This document shows positions 1 to 9,236 of a DNA stretch of 64,000 nucleotides, piece after piece (position 1 is the first letter of the stretch; every line of letters starts with the position of its first letter). The translations under genes were made by a program, and so were the position numbers. Under the pieces are notes generated by a model, which did no database searches, had not been told where the DNA came from, and saw nothing but the letters and a program-made list of their open reading frames with translations. Origin of the DNA: Kribbella steppae (GTDB lineage: Bacteria > Actinomycetota > Actinomycetes > Propionibacteriales > Kribbellaceae). The DNA lies in contig NZ_SLWN01000002.1 of assembly GCF_004342025.1 (NCBI RefSeq), positions 124,001 through 188,000 of the forward strand, given 5' to 3'.

Positions 1-13
1 CCATACTGAGACC

Positions 14-30
14 ATACCCCCTAGGGGTAT
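14..30. promoter_or_regulatory. CsoR-type copper-repressor operator
   Basis: The site reads ATACCCC-CTA-GGGGTAT, a perfect inverted repeat with 7-bp arms. This is the pattern known for CsoR-family operators in front of copper or other metal-responsive genes. Nothing to its right looks like a metal gene, because the ABC-F gene runs towards it and ends at 98. The controlled gene should therefore lie left of the window, transcribed leftwards. The motif match is seen; the regulator is inferred. Confidence 0.55.
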
Positions 31-51
31 CTCCACTCAAGCCCGGCACAG

Positions 52-88
52 AAAACTGCCCCGCCATCCACAGGGATGACGGGGCAGT
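52..88 (-). terminator. Terminator of the ABC-F gene
   Basis: Arms 55-63 and 80-88 pair perfectly (actgccccg / cggggcagt). The stem continues through 65-69 / 74-78 after one mismatch. Read on the minus strand the hairpin is followed by TTTTC, and it starts 10 bases after the ABC-F stop codon. Confidence 0.75.
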
Positions 89-97
89 CGCGGCGTA

Positions 98-1678
98 CTA
101 CAGAGGCTCGATGTCGGTCAGGGTCTCGGGGGTGAGCTCGACCCAGCGGGTGATGCCGATGTCCCGCAGGAACGGCAGGTCGTGGCTCGCGATGAGCAGC
201 GCACCGCTGTAGGACGACAGGGCGTCCTTCAATTGCGCGACGCTGGCCAGGTCGAGGTTGTTGGTCGGCTCGTCGAGCATGAGCAACTGCGGCGGCGGCT
301 CGGCCAGGAGCAGCGCGGCCAAGGTCGCCCGGAAGCGTTCGCCACCCGACAGCGTGCTGACCAACTGATCGGCTGCACGCCCACGGAAGAGGAAGCGGGC
401 CAACCGCGACCGTCGCTCCTGGTTCTCCGTACTCGGCGCCAGCAGGGCGAGATTGTCGACGATCGACAGGTCGTCCTGCAGCAGATCGAGCCGCTGTGGC
501 AGCAACCGGTACGGCACCTCCGGCAACTCCCCCGACGTGACCGACTCCAGCAATGTCGTCTTACCCGCACCGTTCGGCCCGGTGAGTGCGATCCGCTCCG
601 GCCCGCGGATCTCCAGATCCACCTGCGCACCGGTCCGCAACACGTGATCCTCGAGCCGCAGCACGATCCGCCCCGCCGGTACGGCGGTCTTCGGCAGGTC
701 GACGCGGATCGCGTCGTCGTCGTGGACCAGCGACTCCGCCTCGGCCAGCGCCTCCTGCGCCGAGTCGAGCCGCTCGCTCTGCATGCCGAGGTGCTTCCCG
801 GCCGACACCTGCGCGGACCGTTTCAGACCGCCCGCGATGATCTTCGGGATCCCGCCCTGCTCGAACGCCCGCTGGCCCCGCGCCCGGCGCTGGTCCATCT
901 TCATCCGCGCCTCGATCAGGTCGCGCTTCTGCTTGCGGACGTCGGCCTCCGCCGAGCGCATCATCCGCTCGGCCGCCTCCTGCTCGATCGCCACCGCTTC
1001 CTCGTACGCCGTCAGGTTGCCGCCGTACCAGGTGACGTCGCCCTTGCGCAGGTCGCCGATCTGGTCGACCCGGTCCAGCAACTCCCGATCGTGGCTGACG
1101 ATCAGCAGCGCACCGCGGAACTGGTCGACGGCGTCGTACAGATGCCGCCGCGCCCGCAGGTCGAGGTTGTTGGTGGGCTCGTCGAGCAGCAGTACGTCGG
1201 GACGCCTGAGCAACTCGGCGGCCAGCCCGAGCAGGATCGTCTCGCCGCCGGACAGCTCGCCGACGTTGCGATCGAGCTCGATCGCGCCGAGGCCGAGCTT
1301 GCCGAGCAGCGCCTCGGCCCGCTCGTCCACGTCCCACTCGTCGCCGACGACGGCGAAGTTCTCCTCCGACGCGTCACCGGACTCGATCGCGGTGATGGCG
1401 CGGCGGACGGCGTCGATGCCGAGCGCCTGGTCGACGCGCAGCGTGGTGTCGAGGGTCAGGTCCTGCGGCAGGTACCCGAGTTCGCCGCTCACGCGGATCG
1501 CGCCGCGCTGCGGGGTGAGCCGGCCGGCGATCAGCCGGAGCAGCGTCGACTTGCCGGCCCCGTTGCGGCCGACGAGTCCGGACCGCACGGGTCCGGCGAC
1601 GAAACTGAGCCCGTCGAACAGGACGTCGCCGTCCGGCCAGGCGAAGAAGAGGTCCGTACAGGACAGGGAATGACTCAT
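98..1678 (-). CDS. ABC-F family ATPase (ribosome-associated, two ATP-binding domains)
   Basis: This 526-residue soluble protein has two ABC nucleotide-binding domains in tandem and no membrane segment. Both Walker A motifs (GRNGAGKST and TGPNGAGKTT), both LSGGE signatures and both LLLDEPTNNLD/LMLDEPTNNLD Walker B motifs are intact. A charged helical linker of about 90 residues separates the domains. ABC-F proteins bind the ribosome E site and act as translation factors or give target-protection antibiotic resistance; the sequence does not decide between these. The start MSHSLSC is chosen because a GGAG lies 9 bases upstream; an in-frame GTG start would add 14 unlikely residues. A good promoter lies 120 bases upstream, so the mRNA has a long leader. 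Confidence 0.9.
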   Translation of the reverse strand: MSHSLSCTDLFFAWPDGDVLFDGLSFVAGPVRSGLVGRNGAGKSTLLRLIAGRLTPQRGAIRVSGELGYLPQDLTLDTTLRVDQALGIDAVRRAITAIESGDASEENFAVVGDEWDVDERAEALLGKLGLGAIELDRNVGELSGGETILLGLAAELLRRPDVLLLDEPTNNLDLRARRHLYDAVDQFRGALLIVSHDRELLDRVDQIGDLRKGDVTWYGGNLTAYEEAVAIEQEAAERMMRSAEADVRKQKRDLIEARMKMDQRRARGQRAFEQGGIPKIIAGGLKRSAQVSAGKHLGMQSERLDSAQEALAEAESLVHDDDAIRVDLPKTAVPAGRIVLRLEDHVLRTGAQVDLEIRGPERIALTGPNGAGKTTLLESVTSGELPEVPYRLLPQRLDLLQDDLSIVDNLALLAPSTENQERRSRLARFLFRGRAADQLVSTLSGGERFRATLAALLLAEPPPQLLMLDEPTNNLDLASVAQLKDALSSYSGALLIASHDLPFLRDIGITRWVELTPETLTDIEPL

Positions 1679-1803
1679 GTGCGTGTACTCCAGGAAGAGG
1701 TCTCGGACGAGACCGCACACCTCGACGGGTGGCGATCACCGGCTGAAAAGAAGACCTCGGAGCTACAACGCAGACCCCTGACGCCGGGAATGGGACGCGA
1801 CCT

Positions 1804-1832
1804 AGATTACGGGCACTGCTTCACCGGTTCAA
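1804..1832 (-). promoter_or_regulatory. Promoter of the ABC-F gene
   Basis: On the minus strand TTGAAC (1832-1827) and TAATCT (1809-1804) are separated by exactly 17 bases, close to the housekeeping consensus. Transcription would begin near 1797, leaving a leader of about 120 bases before the start at 1678. Within the leader, 1699-1704 can pair with 1709-1714, while the overlapping 1697-1703 can instead pair with 1752-1758. These two folds exclude each other. Confidence 0.6.
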
Positions 1833-2051
1833 CTATTTATCCCCCACGTGCTCGCGATGCTTGCGCCAGGCAACGATTACCAGGTCGACCAGGGCGACGA
1901 CCGCCAGCACGCCGCAGGCGATCACCCAGCCGGCGGGGACGTCGTACACGAGGAACAGGACCGCGGCCGTGACCCACATGGCGACACCGAAACACGCCAG
2001 CACCAGCCGCAGTGTCAGGGCACTGCGCGGCGGTGGCGGCTCGTACGCCAT
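1833..2051 (-). CDS. Small two-helix membrane protein, unknown family
   Basis: This 72-residue protein begins MAYEPPPPRSALTLR and has two hydrophobic helices, roughly residues 13-35 and 41-62. A basic tail (WRKHREH) follows. It starts 8 bases after the GntR-regulator stop, so the two genes are probably co-transcribed. Its stop codon abuts the -35 box of the ABC-F promoter. I do not recognise the family; short proline-start membrane proteins of this kind are common and uncharacterised in actinobacteria. A longer frame open upstream overlaps the regulator and is rejected as the start. Confidence 0.7.
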   Translation of the reverse strand: MAYEPPPPRSALTLRLVLACFGVAMWVTAAVLFLVYDVPAGWVIACGVLAVVALVDLVIVAWRKHREHVGDK

Positions 2052-2059
2052 AGCGGCCG

Positions 2060-2731
2060 CTAAGGCGCCTTGCGGAGCCAGGTCTCGACGCCGGCGATAT
2101 GGGCGGTCATCCAGGCGCGAGCCGCCTCCGCGTCGCCGATCTCGATCGCGTCCAGGATCGCGGCATGCTCCGACAGCGTCCGCTCGACCGCGCCGGCCTG
2201 GGTGACCCCACGCCAGATCCGGGCCCGCTGGGTCGCGCCGGAGATGCCGTCCAGCAGCGAGCAGACGACCTGATTCCCGGTCGCCTCGGCGATCGCGCGA
2301 TGGAACCGCAGGTCGTTGGCGACCAGCTCCTCCACCGGCGCGTCCGGGGTCAGGTCGCTGCACAGCAGCCGCAACTCCGTCAGCTGTTCCTTGCTGATCC
2401 GGACAGCGGCCAGCGCGGCCACCCCCGGCTCGAGCAAGCGCCGTACCTCGAAGAACTGCAGGACCGAGTCGTCGCGATGCAGGTCGACCATGAAGTTCAG
2501 CGCATCGAGCAGATGCGCCGAGTCCAGGCTGGTCACGTACGTGCCGTCGCCGTGCTTCACGTCGAGCACGTTGACCAGCGTCAGCGCCTTCACCGCTTCC
2601 CGCAGCGAGTTCCGCGACAGGCCGAGCCGCGCCGCGAGATCCGCCTCCTTCGGCAGCCGATCCCCCGGACCCAGTTCCCCCGAGGTGATCATCCCCTTGA
2701 TCTTGACGATCGCCTCATCCGTCAACGCCAT
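2060..2731 (-). CDS. GntR-family regulator, FadR subfamily (FCD domain)
   Basis: This 223-residue transcription factor has an N-terminal winged helix (about residues 5-65, with KEADLAARLGLSRNSLREA as the recognition region). A C-terminal all-helical FCD ligand domain follows (about 80-215). The FCD domain keeps the usual metal-site pattern: Asp and His in NDLRFHRAIAE and two further histidines near SEHAAIL and TAHIAG. Such regulators usually sense carboxylates or sugar acids. The start MALTDEAIVKIKG fits the family; upstream in-frame sequence runs through an inverted repeat and is not family-like. No metabolic target gene is adjacent, so the ligand cannot be inferred. Confidence 0.88.
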   Translation of the reverse strand: MALTDEAIVKIKGMITSGELGPGDRLPKEADLAARLGLSRNSLREAVKALTLVNVLDVKHGDGTYVTSLDSAHLLDALNFMVDLHRDDSVLQFFEVRRLLEPGVAALAAVRISKEQLTELRLLCSDLTPDAPVEELVANDLRFHRAIAEATGNQVVCSLLDGISGATQRARIWRGVTQAGAVERTLSEHAAILDAIEIGDAEAARAWMTAHIAGVETWLRKAP

Positions 2732-2750
2732 CCAGTCAGTATGGCGCGAG

Positions 2751-2853
2751 AGGTACCGAAGGACAGGAGGTGGCGCCGATCCGGCAGGTCGCCCCGCCTG
2801 CGCCGCGCGCCGCACAAGCTGTTCAGGCGACTACCTCCTGTCCTTCGGTACCT
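2751..2853. repeat. Perfect 21-bp inverted repeat upstream of the GntR regulator
   Basis: The 21 bases at 2751-2771 (aggtaccgaaggacaggaggt) reappear exactly reverse-complemented at 2833-2853, with 61 bases between. The near arm ends 19 bases before the regulator start codon, so it lies in the promoter or 5' leader. It could be a paired operator, an mRNA hairpin, or the ends of a 103-bp MITE-like element. No obvious target duplication flanks it. Confidence 0.8.
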
Positions 2854-3320
2854 GCCCGACGGCATCCATCACCTGAGCTCGAGCTGCGGCGGTGAGCCCA
2901 GTGGGGGCGAACTGGACTGATCCAGAGCGTGAGGTTCACCACATTTCTGCGCAGTCCTGTTCACCACTGACGGCGAGTGGTCAGTTGCATACAGTGGCCA
3001 GTCACGCTCAAACGGTGCACCCAGAGTCACCGCGGGAGGGGCCGGAATCCCACCTCTGTAAGGCGTCCAGCACTCCGGCATGCCTTCGACCAGGTCGCTC
3101 ACATCCGGACCGGCGGCCTGTGAGCTGAAACACCTGCCAGCACAGTGTTTCAGGCCTCGAACGATCAAGCCGACAAGGCCCGACCACTCGACGCACTGGT
3201 CCGGTGATCCCGGGCTGTGGAAGTGGTCCGCGTGCTATTAGCCTTGCCCCTGGGGATGCCCCCATAACATCAGCATTAACCACCGCGATACCGGATCGAT
3301 CGGAAGAGGCGAACTGCCAA
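2854..3320. other. Intergenic region upstream of kgd, no gene seen
   Basis: This stretch of about 470 bases separates the divergent GntR gene and kgd. Short open frames cross it on both strands, but none has family-like sequence or a convincing ribosome site. It should hold the kgd promoter. A TTGCCC (3244) and TAACAT (3265) pair is possible but has only a 15-base spacer, so no promoter is claimed. Confidence 0.5.
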
Positions 3321-6300
3321 GTGGCCACCGAGCCATCAGACACGAATCCACTAGCAGCCTTCGGTGCTAACGAATGGCTGGTCGACGAGCTGTACGAGAA
3401 GTACCTGCAGGACCCGAAATCAGTGGATCCGGCATGGCTCGCCATCTTCGAGAGCGGCAGTTTCAAGGATTACAAGCCTGGTGACGCGAAGCCGGTGACG
3501 ACGACCCCGGCAAACGCTCCCCGGCCCGACGCGGTGTCGGACAACAAGACTCCCGAGGCGCCGAGCCGCGGCACAGCTGCGTCCGCGCCCGCCTCGAGCC
3601 AGCCCGCAGCTGCGGCCACCGCCGCTGCCCCTGCCGCCGCAGCTCCGGCCGCGGCTGCCGCAACACCGCCGGCCGGTGCGCAGACCGCCGTACCCCAGAA
3701 CCAACCTGCAGCGAAAGCGGCACCGGCTCCCAGCAGCGCCGCCCCGACCGGAGGCACGGTGAACCAGCCGCCCAGCGCCCAGCCCAAGCCCGCTCCCGAG
3801 ACCACCGCGGACGCGGAGCGGAAGATCCTGCGCGGGGCGCCCGCGCGGACGGCGCAGAACATGGAGAGCAGCCTCGCGGTCCCGACCGCGACCAGCGTCC
3901 GGCAGGTCCCGGTCAAGCTGCTGATCGACAACCGCATCGTCATCAACAACCACCTCAAGCGCGCCCGCGGCGGCAAGATCTCCTTCACCCACCTGATCGG
4001 CTGGGCGCTGGTGAAGGCGCTGAAGACGCTGCCGGAGATGAACGCGTCGTACGACGAGACCGACGGCAAGCCGACCCTGGTCCAGCCGGCCCACATCAAC
4101 CTGGGCCTGGCCATCGACATGCAGAAGCCCGACGGCACCCGGCAGTTGCTGGTGCCGTCGATCAAGGCCGCCGAGACGATGACGTTCGCCGAGTTCTGGA
4201 TGGCCTACGAGGACATCGTCCGGCGGGCCCGGGACAACAAGCTGGCGCTGCCCGACTTCCAGGGCACCACGATCAGTCTGACCAACCCCGGCACCATCGG
4301 CACCCAGCACTCGGTGCCGCGGCTGATGACCGGCCAGGGCTGCATCGTCGGCGTCGGCGCGATGGAGTACCCGCCGGAGTACCAGGGCGCGGCCGACGAG
4401 ACGATGGCCAAGCTCGCGGTCAGCAAGGTGATGACGCTGACCTCGACGTACGACCACCGGATCATCCAGGGCGCCCAGTCGGGTGAGTTCCTGCGCCGGC
4501 TGCACCAGCTGCTGCTCGGCCAGGAGGGTTTCTACGACGAGATCTTCCAGTCGCTGCGGATCCCCTACGAGCCGATCCGCTGGGCCGCCGACCTCCCGCA
4601 CAGCCACGAGGACGACATCAGCAAGCAGGCCCGGATCCTGGAGCTGATCCACGCCTACCGGGTGCGCGGCCACATCATGGCCGACACCGACCCGCTGGAG
4701 TACAAGCAGCGCAGCCACCCCGACCTGGACGTGGCCACGCACGGCCTGACCCTGTGGGACCTCGACCGCGAGTTCGCCACCGGGTCGTTCGGCCAGGCCA
4801 CCGACCGCAAGTTCATGAAGCTGCGGGAGATCCTCGGCATCCTGCGTGACTCGTACTGCCGGACCACCGGGATCGAGTACATGCACATCCAGGACCCCGA
4901 GCAGCGCAGGTGGCTGCAGGAGCGGGTCGAGCGGCCGCACACCAAGCCGCCGCGCGAGGAGCAGCTGCGGATCCTGGCCAAGCTGAACGAGGCCGAGGCG
5001 TTCGAGACCTTCCTGCAGACCAAGTACGTCGGCCAGAAGCGCTTCTCGCTGGAGGGTGGCGAGACCACCATCCCGCTGCTCGACGAGCTGTGCGAGGAGG
5101 CGGCCGGCGCCGGCCTGGACGAGGTCGTCATCGGGATGGCGCACCGCGGCCGGCTGAACGTGCTGGCCAACATCGTCGGCAAGTCCTACGGCCAGATCTT
5201 CCGCGAGTTCGACGGCAACATCGACCCGCGGACCGTGCAGGGCTCCGGTGACGTCAAGTACCACCTGGGCGCCGAGGGTGAGTTCGTCTCCGAGTTCGGC
5301 GACAAGATCAAGGTCTCGGTGGCGGCGAACCCGTCCCACCTGGAGACCGTCGACCCGGTGCTCGAGGGCATCGTCCGGGCCAAGCAGGACATCCTGGACC
5401 GCGGCGCGGCGTTCCCGGTGCTGCCGGTCCTGGTGCACGGTGATGCGGCCTTCGCCGGCCAGGGCGTGGTGGCGGAGACGCTGAACCTGTCCCAGCTGCG
5501 CGGCTACCGCACCGGCGGCACGATCCACGTGATCGTGAACAACCAGGTCGGCTTCACCACCTCGCCGGCCTCGTCCCGCTCGTCGATGTACTCCACCGAC
5601 GTCGCCCGGATGGTGCAGGCGCCGATCTTCCACGTGAACGGCGACGACCCCGAGGCCTGTGTCCGGGTCGCCGACCTGGCCTTCGAGTACCGGCAGGCGT
5701 TCAACAAGGACGTCGTCATCGACCTGGTCTGCTACCGCCGCCGCGGTCACAACGAGGGCGACGACCCGAGCTTCACCCAGCCGCTGATGTACGACCTGAT
5801 CGAGCAGAAGCGGTCCGTCCGCAAGCTCTACACCGAGGCCCTGATCGGCCGCGGCGACATCACGGTCGAAGAGGCCGAGCAGGCGATGCGGGACTTCCAG
5901 CAGCGGCTGGAGCGGGTGTTCACCGAGGTCCGCGAGGCGAAGAGCCAGCCGGACACCCCGGCGCCGTACGTGACCGTCCCGGTCTACCCGGACAAGCCGG
6001 AAGGCCCGGACGCGACCGCCACGACACCCGAGATCCTGAAGAAGATCGCCGACGCGCACACGACGCTGCCGGAGGGCTTCACCGTGCACCCGAAGGTGCT
6101 GCCGCAACTGCAGCGCCGGGCGACCGCGATCACCCAGGGTCCGATCGACTGGGCCAGCGCGGAGATGACCGCGTTCGGTTCGCTGCTGCTGGCCGGACGG
6201 CCGGTGCGGCTCGCGGGTCAGGACAGCCGCCGGGGCACATTCGTGCAGCGGTTCGCCGCGATCATCGACCGGGTCAACGGCCAGGACTACGTCCCGCTGC

Positions 6301-7175
6301 AGCACCTGGACGAGAACCAGGCGAACTTCCACGTCTACGACTCGCTGCTGAGCGAGTACGCCGCGCTCGGCTTCGAGTACGGCTACTCCGTGGCCCGTCC
6401 GGACGCGCTGACGGTGTGGGAGGCGCAGTTCGGCGACTTCGTCAACGGCGCCCAGTCGATCATCGACGAGTACATCTCGGCCGGTGAGGCGAAGTGGGGC
6501 CAGAAGTCGGGTGTCGTGCTGCTGCTGCCGCACGGCTACGAAGGCCAGGGCCCGGACCACTCGTCGGCCCGGATCGAGCGGTTCCTGTCGCTGTGCGCCG
6601 AGAACGCGATGACGGTGGCGCAGCCGTCGACGCCGGCGTCGTACTTCCACCTGATCCGCCGGCACACGCTCGGCGAGGAGCACAACCCGATGATCGTCTT
6701 CACGCCGAAGCAGCTGCTGCGGCGCAAGGAGGCGGTGTCGCAGCCGGAGGAGCTCACCCACGGCGCCTTCCGGCCGGTCATCGGCGACGCCGAGGCAGAG
6801 GCCACCGCGGCCACCGTCGAGCGGGTCGTCCTGGCCTCCGGCCGGATCGTCTACGACCTGCTGGCCGAGCGAAAGAAGGCGGAGCCGGACAAGACCAGCA
6901 CCGCGGTCGTCCGGGTCGAGCAGCTCTATCCGCTGCCGGTCGACGAGATCGTCGCGGAGCTGGCCAAGTACCCGAACGCGACCGAGATCCGCTGGGTCCA
7001 GGACGAGCCCGCGAACCAGGGTCCGTGGCCGTTCATGGCGCTGAACCTGACCGAGCACCTCGGCGGCAGGCCGTTCTACCGGGTCTCCCGGCCGGCCATG
7101 TCGGCGACGTCGGTGGGCTCGATGGGCGCGCACCAGGCCGAGCAGGCGACGCTGCTGAAGCAGGCGTTCAGCTGA
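3321..7175 (+). CDS. kgd: Multifunctional 2-oxoglutarate metabolism enzyme (Kgd; E2-core/E1 fusion)
   Basis: This large TCA-cycle enzyme converts 2-oxoglutarate to succinyl-CoA within a hybrid dehydrogenase complex; the mycobacterial homologue also makes 2-hydroxy-3-oxoadipate. The order is: short E1 N-terminal segment ([14 protein letters not shown], residues 11-45), Ala/Pro-rich linker (55-165), succinyltransferase core without lipoyl domain (170-410, with TYDHRIIQG), then a thiamine-diphosphate E1 (440-1284, with [11 protein letters not shown] and the [10 protein letters not shown] region). Length, 1284 residues, is close to the about 1230 of mycobacterial Kgd. I choose GTG at 3321 because it gives the family-like N terminus ([15 protein letters not shown]) and AGAGG lies about 11 bases before it. 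An in-frame ATG at 3204 would add 39 residues of unlikely sequence. Confidence 0.95.
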   Translation: MATEPSDTNPLAAFGANEWLVDELYEKYLQDPKSVDPAWLAIFESGSFKDYKPGDAKPVTTTPANAPRPDAVSDNKTPEAPSRGTAASAPASSQPAAAATAAAPAAAAPAAAAATPPAGAQTAVPQNQPAAKAAPAPSSAAPTGGTVNQPPSAQPKPAPETTADAERKILRGAPARTAQNMESSLAVPTATSVRQVPVKLLIDNRIVINNHLKRARGGKISFTHLIGWALVKALKTLPEMNASYDETDGKPTLVQPAHINLGLAIDMQKPDGTRQLLVPSIKAAETMTFAEFWMAYEDIVRRARDNKLALPDFQGTTISLTNPGTIGTQHSVPRLMTGQGCIVGVGAMEYPPEYQGAADETMAKLAVSKVMTLTSTYDHRIIQGAQSGEFLRRLHQLLLGQEGFYDEIFQSLRIPYEPIRWAADLPHSHEDDISKQARILELIHAYRVRGHIMADTDPLEYKQRSHPDLDVATHGLTLWDLDREFATGSFGQATDRKFMKLREILGILRDSYCRTTGIEYMHIQDPEQRRWLQERVERPHTKPPREEQLRILAKLNEAEAFETFLQTKYVGQKRFSLEGGETTIPLLDELCEEAAGAGLDEVVIGMAHRGRLNVLANIVGKSYGQIFREFDGNIDPRTVQGSGDVKYHLGAEGEFVSEFGDKIKVSVAANPSHLETVDPVLEGIVRAKQDILDRGAAFPVLPVLVHGDAAFAGQGVVAETLNLSQLRGYRTGGTIHVIVNNQVGFTTSPASSRSSMYSTDVARMVQAPIFHVNGDDPEACVRVADLAFEYRQAFNKDVVIDLVCYRRRGHNEGDDPSFTQPLMYDLIEQKRSVRKLYTEALIGRGDITVEEAEQAMRDFQQRLERVFTEVREAKSQPDTPAPYVTVPVYPDKPEGPDATATTPEILKKIADAHTTLPEGFTVHPKVLPQLQRRATAITQGPIDWASAEMTAFGSLLLAGRPVRLAGQDSRRGTFVQRFAAIIDRVNGQDYVPLQHLDENQANFHVYDSLLSEYAALGFEYGYSVARPDALTVWEAQFGDFVNGAQSIIDEYISAGEAKWGQKSGVVLLLPHGYEGQGPDHSSARIERFLSLCAENAMTVAQPSTPASYFHLIRRHTLGEEHNPMIVFTPKQLLRRKEAVSQPEELTHGAFRPVIGDAEAEATAATVERVVLASGRIVYDLLAERKKAEPDKTSTAVVRVEQLYPLPVDEIVAELAKYPNATEIRWVQDEPANQGPWPFMALNLTEHLGGRPFYRVSRPAMSATSVGSMGAHQAEQATLLKQAFS

Positions 7176-7176
7176 C

Positions 7177-7353
7177 GTGTACTTCACCGACCGAGGGATC
7201 GAGGAACTCGAGGGCCGGCGTGGCGAGGACGATGTCACGCTGGCCTGGGTGGCCGAGCGGCTGCGCGAGTTCGTCGACCTGAACCCAGAGTTCGAGACTC
7301 CGATCGAGCGGTTCGCCACCTGGCTGGCCCGCCTCGACGACGAGGACGACTAG
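7177..7353 (+). CDS. DUF6104 family small protein
   Basis: This 58-residue acidic protein starts GTG one base after the kgd stop codon. It reads VYFTDRGIEELEGRRGEDD and ends LARLDDEDD. I recognise it as the small DUF6104 protein often found next to the 2-oxoglutarate dehydrogenase gene in Streptomyces and relatives. There is no signal peptide or membrane helix; it should be a small helical cytoplasmic protein. The tight spacing argues for translational coupling to kgd and a role linked to that enzyme. No biochemical function is known to me. Confidence 0.85.
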   Translation: MYFTDRGIEELEGRRGEDDVTLAWVAERLREFVDLNPEFETPIERFATWLARLDDEDD

Positions 7354-7359
7354 CCTGAT

Positions 7360-7415
7360 CGAATGCCCTTCGCCGACCATCCCGTCCGACGGGTCGCCGC
7401 GGCGGAGGGCATTCG
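7360..7415 (+). terminator. Nested hairpin after kgd/DUF6104, probable terminator
   Basis: Arms 7360-7375 and 7400-7415 are 16-base inverted repeats with one mismatch. The 24-base loop holds a second small hairpin (cccgt...acggg, 7381-7393). It lies 6 bases after the DUF6104 stop and before the convergent ArsR gene. No T-run follows, as is common for actinobacterial terminators. Confidence 0.55.
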
Positions 7416-7487
7416 TCCGTCCGGGCGCCGGCCCCACACCATCCCGGCGTACCTGCAGGCGCCGGAGCGGTACCTGCGGCACGTTCT

Positions 7488-7841
7488 CTAGTCGGTGTGC
7501 GGGGGTCTGGTACGCCGGGGTGGGTCGGGAGCCAGTGAGCCGTCGGGGGCGATGTGCTCGAAGATCTGGTCGACCAGGTTGAGCACGTGCGGGTCGTCGA
7601 CGGTGTAGATGTGTCGCCGGCCCTCGCGCCGGGCGGTGATGATGCCGGCCAGCCGCAGCTTGCCCAGGTGCTGGCTGGCGGTGGCGATGCTGACGCCTAC
7701 CCGGTCCGCCAGTGTGCCGACGTCGTACTCGCCCTGCGCCGCCAGTGACACCAGGTGCAACCGGACGGGTGCGGAGAGCATCGCGAAGGTGCCCGCGGCG
7801 GATTCGAGCTGCGCCTTCGTCGGTTCAGGGGATGTGGTCAT
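7488..7841 (-). CDS. ArsR/SmtB-family metal-responsive repressor (alpha-5 type)
   Basis: This 117-residue winged-helix repressor has recognition region SIATASQHLGKLRLAG. It contains no cysteine, so it is not an alpha-3 thiol sensor such as ArsR or CmtR. Instead DDPH followed 11 residues later by EH aligns with the Asp84, His86 and His97 ligands of the zinc sensor CzrA; the fourth ligand position is proline, and a histidine near the C terminus (RPPHTD) might substitute as in NmtR. MTTSPEP is chosen as start; longer in-frame sequence enters the promoter region. It is divergent from a cation antiporter across a perfect palindrome and probably represses it. Confidence 0.88.
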   Translation of the reverse strand: MTTSPEPTKAQLESAAGTFAMLSAPVRLHLVSLAAQGEYDVGTLADRVGVSIATASQHLGKLRLAGIITARREGRRHIYTVDDPHVLNLVDQIFEHIAPDGSLAPDPPRRTRPPHTD

Positions 7842-7910
7842 CGCGCAGTCATTGTGACCGCTGGACCGGTCAGGCGGCAGTACGCCGAGCCGCGGTGACG
7901 ACGGTCTCAT

Positions 7911-7930
7911 ACTTTCGCAATTGCGAAAGT
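7911..7930. promoter_or_regulatory. Perfect 20-bp palindrome, ArsR operator
   Basis: ACTTTCGCAA-TTGCGAAAGT is an uninterrupted palindrome. It lies between the divergent ArsR gene (start 7841) and the antiporter gene (start 7956). Size and AT-rich arms fit the imperfect 12-2-12 operators of ArsR/SmtB repressors. An AT-rich GTTAAAAC follows directly towards the antiporter, so repressor binding would cover its promoter. Confidence 0.75.
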
Positions 7931-7955
7931 GTTAAAACGATGGCAGCCTAGAGAC

Positions 7956-9191
7956 ATGCCCAGAGCCCTCCGCCCTGTGTTTCTGTGCCTCGCCGCAGCG
8001 CTTCCGGCAATTGCCCTCCGGTTGTCCGGAGTGCATCCGTCGGCACCGCTCGCGATCGTGCTCTTCGGTCTCGGCGTCGTCGCCGCGTCGTTCGTGCTCG
8101 CCTGGGCCGCCGAGGCCGCGGAGGTCGATATCTCCGGCGGGCTCGCGATCGCGCTGCTGGCGGTGATCGCGGTGCTGCCCGAGTACGCCGTGGACCTCTA
8201 CTTCGCGCATACGGCCGGCAGCGAGCCGGCGTACGTCCAGTACGCCGCGGCCAACATGACCGGCTCCAACCGACTGCTCCTCGGCCTCGGCTGGTCGAGC
8301 GTCGTACTGATCAGCCTGTACGTCGCCTCGCGGCGCAGCGGGCGGTCGGTGAAGGCGCTGGTGCTGGACTCCGGGTACAAGCGGGAGCTGGGCTTCCTGG
8401 GGATCGCGAGCGTGGTCGCGTTCGTCATCCCGGTCACCGGGCAGATCCACCTCGTGCTGGGGATCGGGCTGCTGGCGTTCTTCGGGTACTACTTGTGGCG
8501 CGCGGCTGCGTCCGAGCACGACGACGAGCCGGACCTGGTCGGGCCGGCCGCGCGGATCGGCGCACTGCCGACGGTGCAGCGGCGGACCGCGGTGATCGGG
8601 ATGTTCGTGACGGCGGCCGTGGTGATCCTGCTGTCGGCCGAGCCGTTCGCCGACTCGCTGGTCGAGGGCGGCCACGCACTGGGGATCGACCAGTTCCTGC
8701 TGGTGCAGTGGCTGGCTCCGCTGGCGTCAGAGGCTCCGGAGTTCATCGTGGCGCTGTTGTTCGCCTGGCGGGGCAAGGGCGGGGCCGCACTGGGCCTGCT
8801 CATCTCGGCCAAGGTGAACCAGTGGACCCTGCTGATCGGCAGCCTGCCGATCGCGTACATGATCGGTGGCGGACCCTCCGCCCTGCACCTGGATGGGCGT
8901 CAGGTCGAGGAGTTCCTGCTCACCGCGACGCAGACGCTGCTGGGTCTCGCCGTCCTGCTGAGCCTTCGCTTCCCGCGGTGGGCGGCCTGGACGTTGCTGG
9001 GGCTGTTCGCGGTGCAGTTCGCCGTACCGGGTCAGACCGGGCGGTATGTGCTGTGCGGGGTCTACCTGGTGCTCGCGGTGGTCGCGCTGGTCCGCAACCG
9101 GCAGTACATCCTGCCGACGATCACCTCTCCGTTCCGCCGGACGGAAAAGCCCGCCGACGCAGAACGCGCCGACGAGCTCATCGAGGTCTGA
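7956..9191 (+). CDS. CaCA-superfamily sodium/calcium-type cation antiporter
   Basis: This integral membrane protein of about 411 residues has two homologous blocks of hydrophobic helices. Each carries an acidic exchange motif: LAVIAVLPEYAVDLYFAHTA near residue 70 and LAPLASEAPEFIVALLFAW near residue 260. That duplicated architecture and the PE residues define Na+/Ca2+ exchanger-like transporters, which use an ion gradient to extrude divalent cations. I prefer ATG at 7956 (MPRALRP); a GTG at 7929 lies inside the operator. The mRNA may be almost leaderless. Control by an alpha-5 ArsR suggests the true substrate may be a transition metal. Confidence 0.9.
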   Translation: MPRALRPVFLCLAAALPAIALRLSGVHPSAPLAIVLFGLGVVAASFVLAWAAEAAEVDISGGLAIALLAVIAVLPEYAVDLYFAHTAGSEPAYVQYAAANMTGSNRLLLGLGWSSVVLISLYVASRRSGRSVKALVLDSGYKRELGFLGIASVVAFVIPVTGQIHLVLGIGLLAFFGYYLWRAAASEHDDEPDLVGPAARIGALPTVQRRTAVIGMFVTAAVVILLSAEPFADSLVEGGHALGIDQFLLVQWLAPLASEAPEFIVALLFAWRGKGGAALGLLISAKVNQWTLLIGSLPIAYMIGGGPSALHLDGRQVEEFLLTATQTLLGLAVLLSLRFPRWAAWTLLGLFAVQFAVPGQTGRYVLCGVYLVLAVVALVRNRQYILPTITSPFRRTEKPADAERADELIEV

Positions 9192-9236
9192 TCTTCGGAG
9201 ACTTTTCGCCGGTAGGCGGCTATTTCCTTCCGGAGA

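Noticed and set aside
3420..7319. Very long open frame on the minus strand opposite kgd (about 1300 codons)
   Set aside because: It is an artefact of high GC third positions in kgd. The translation is Arg/Leu/Val/Asp-rich with no family-like motif, and kgd itself is certain.
7363..7491. Small frame of 42 codons (MPFADHPVRRVA...) after DUF6104
   Set aside because: Its first part is the nested hairpin I call a terminator, there is no ribosome site, and it runs 4 bases into the convergent ArsR gene. A real peptide cannot be excluded without homologues.
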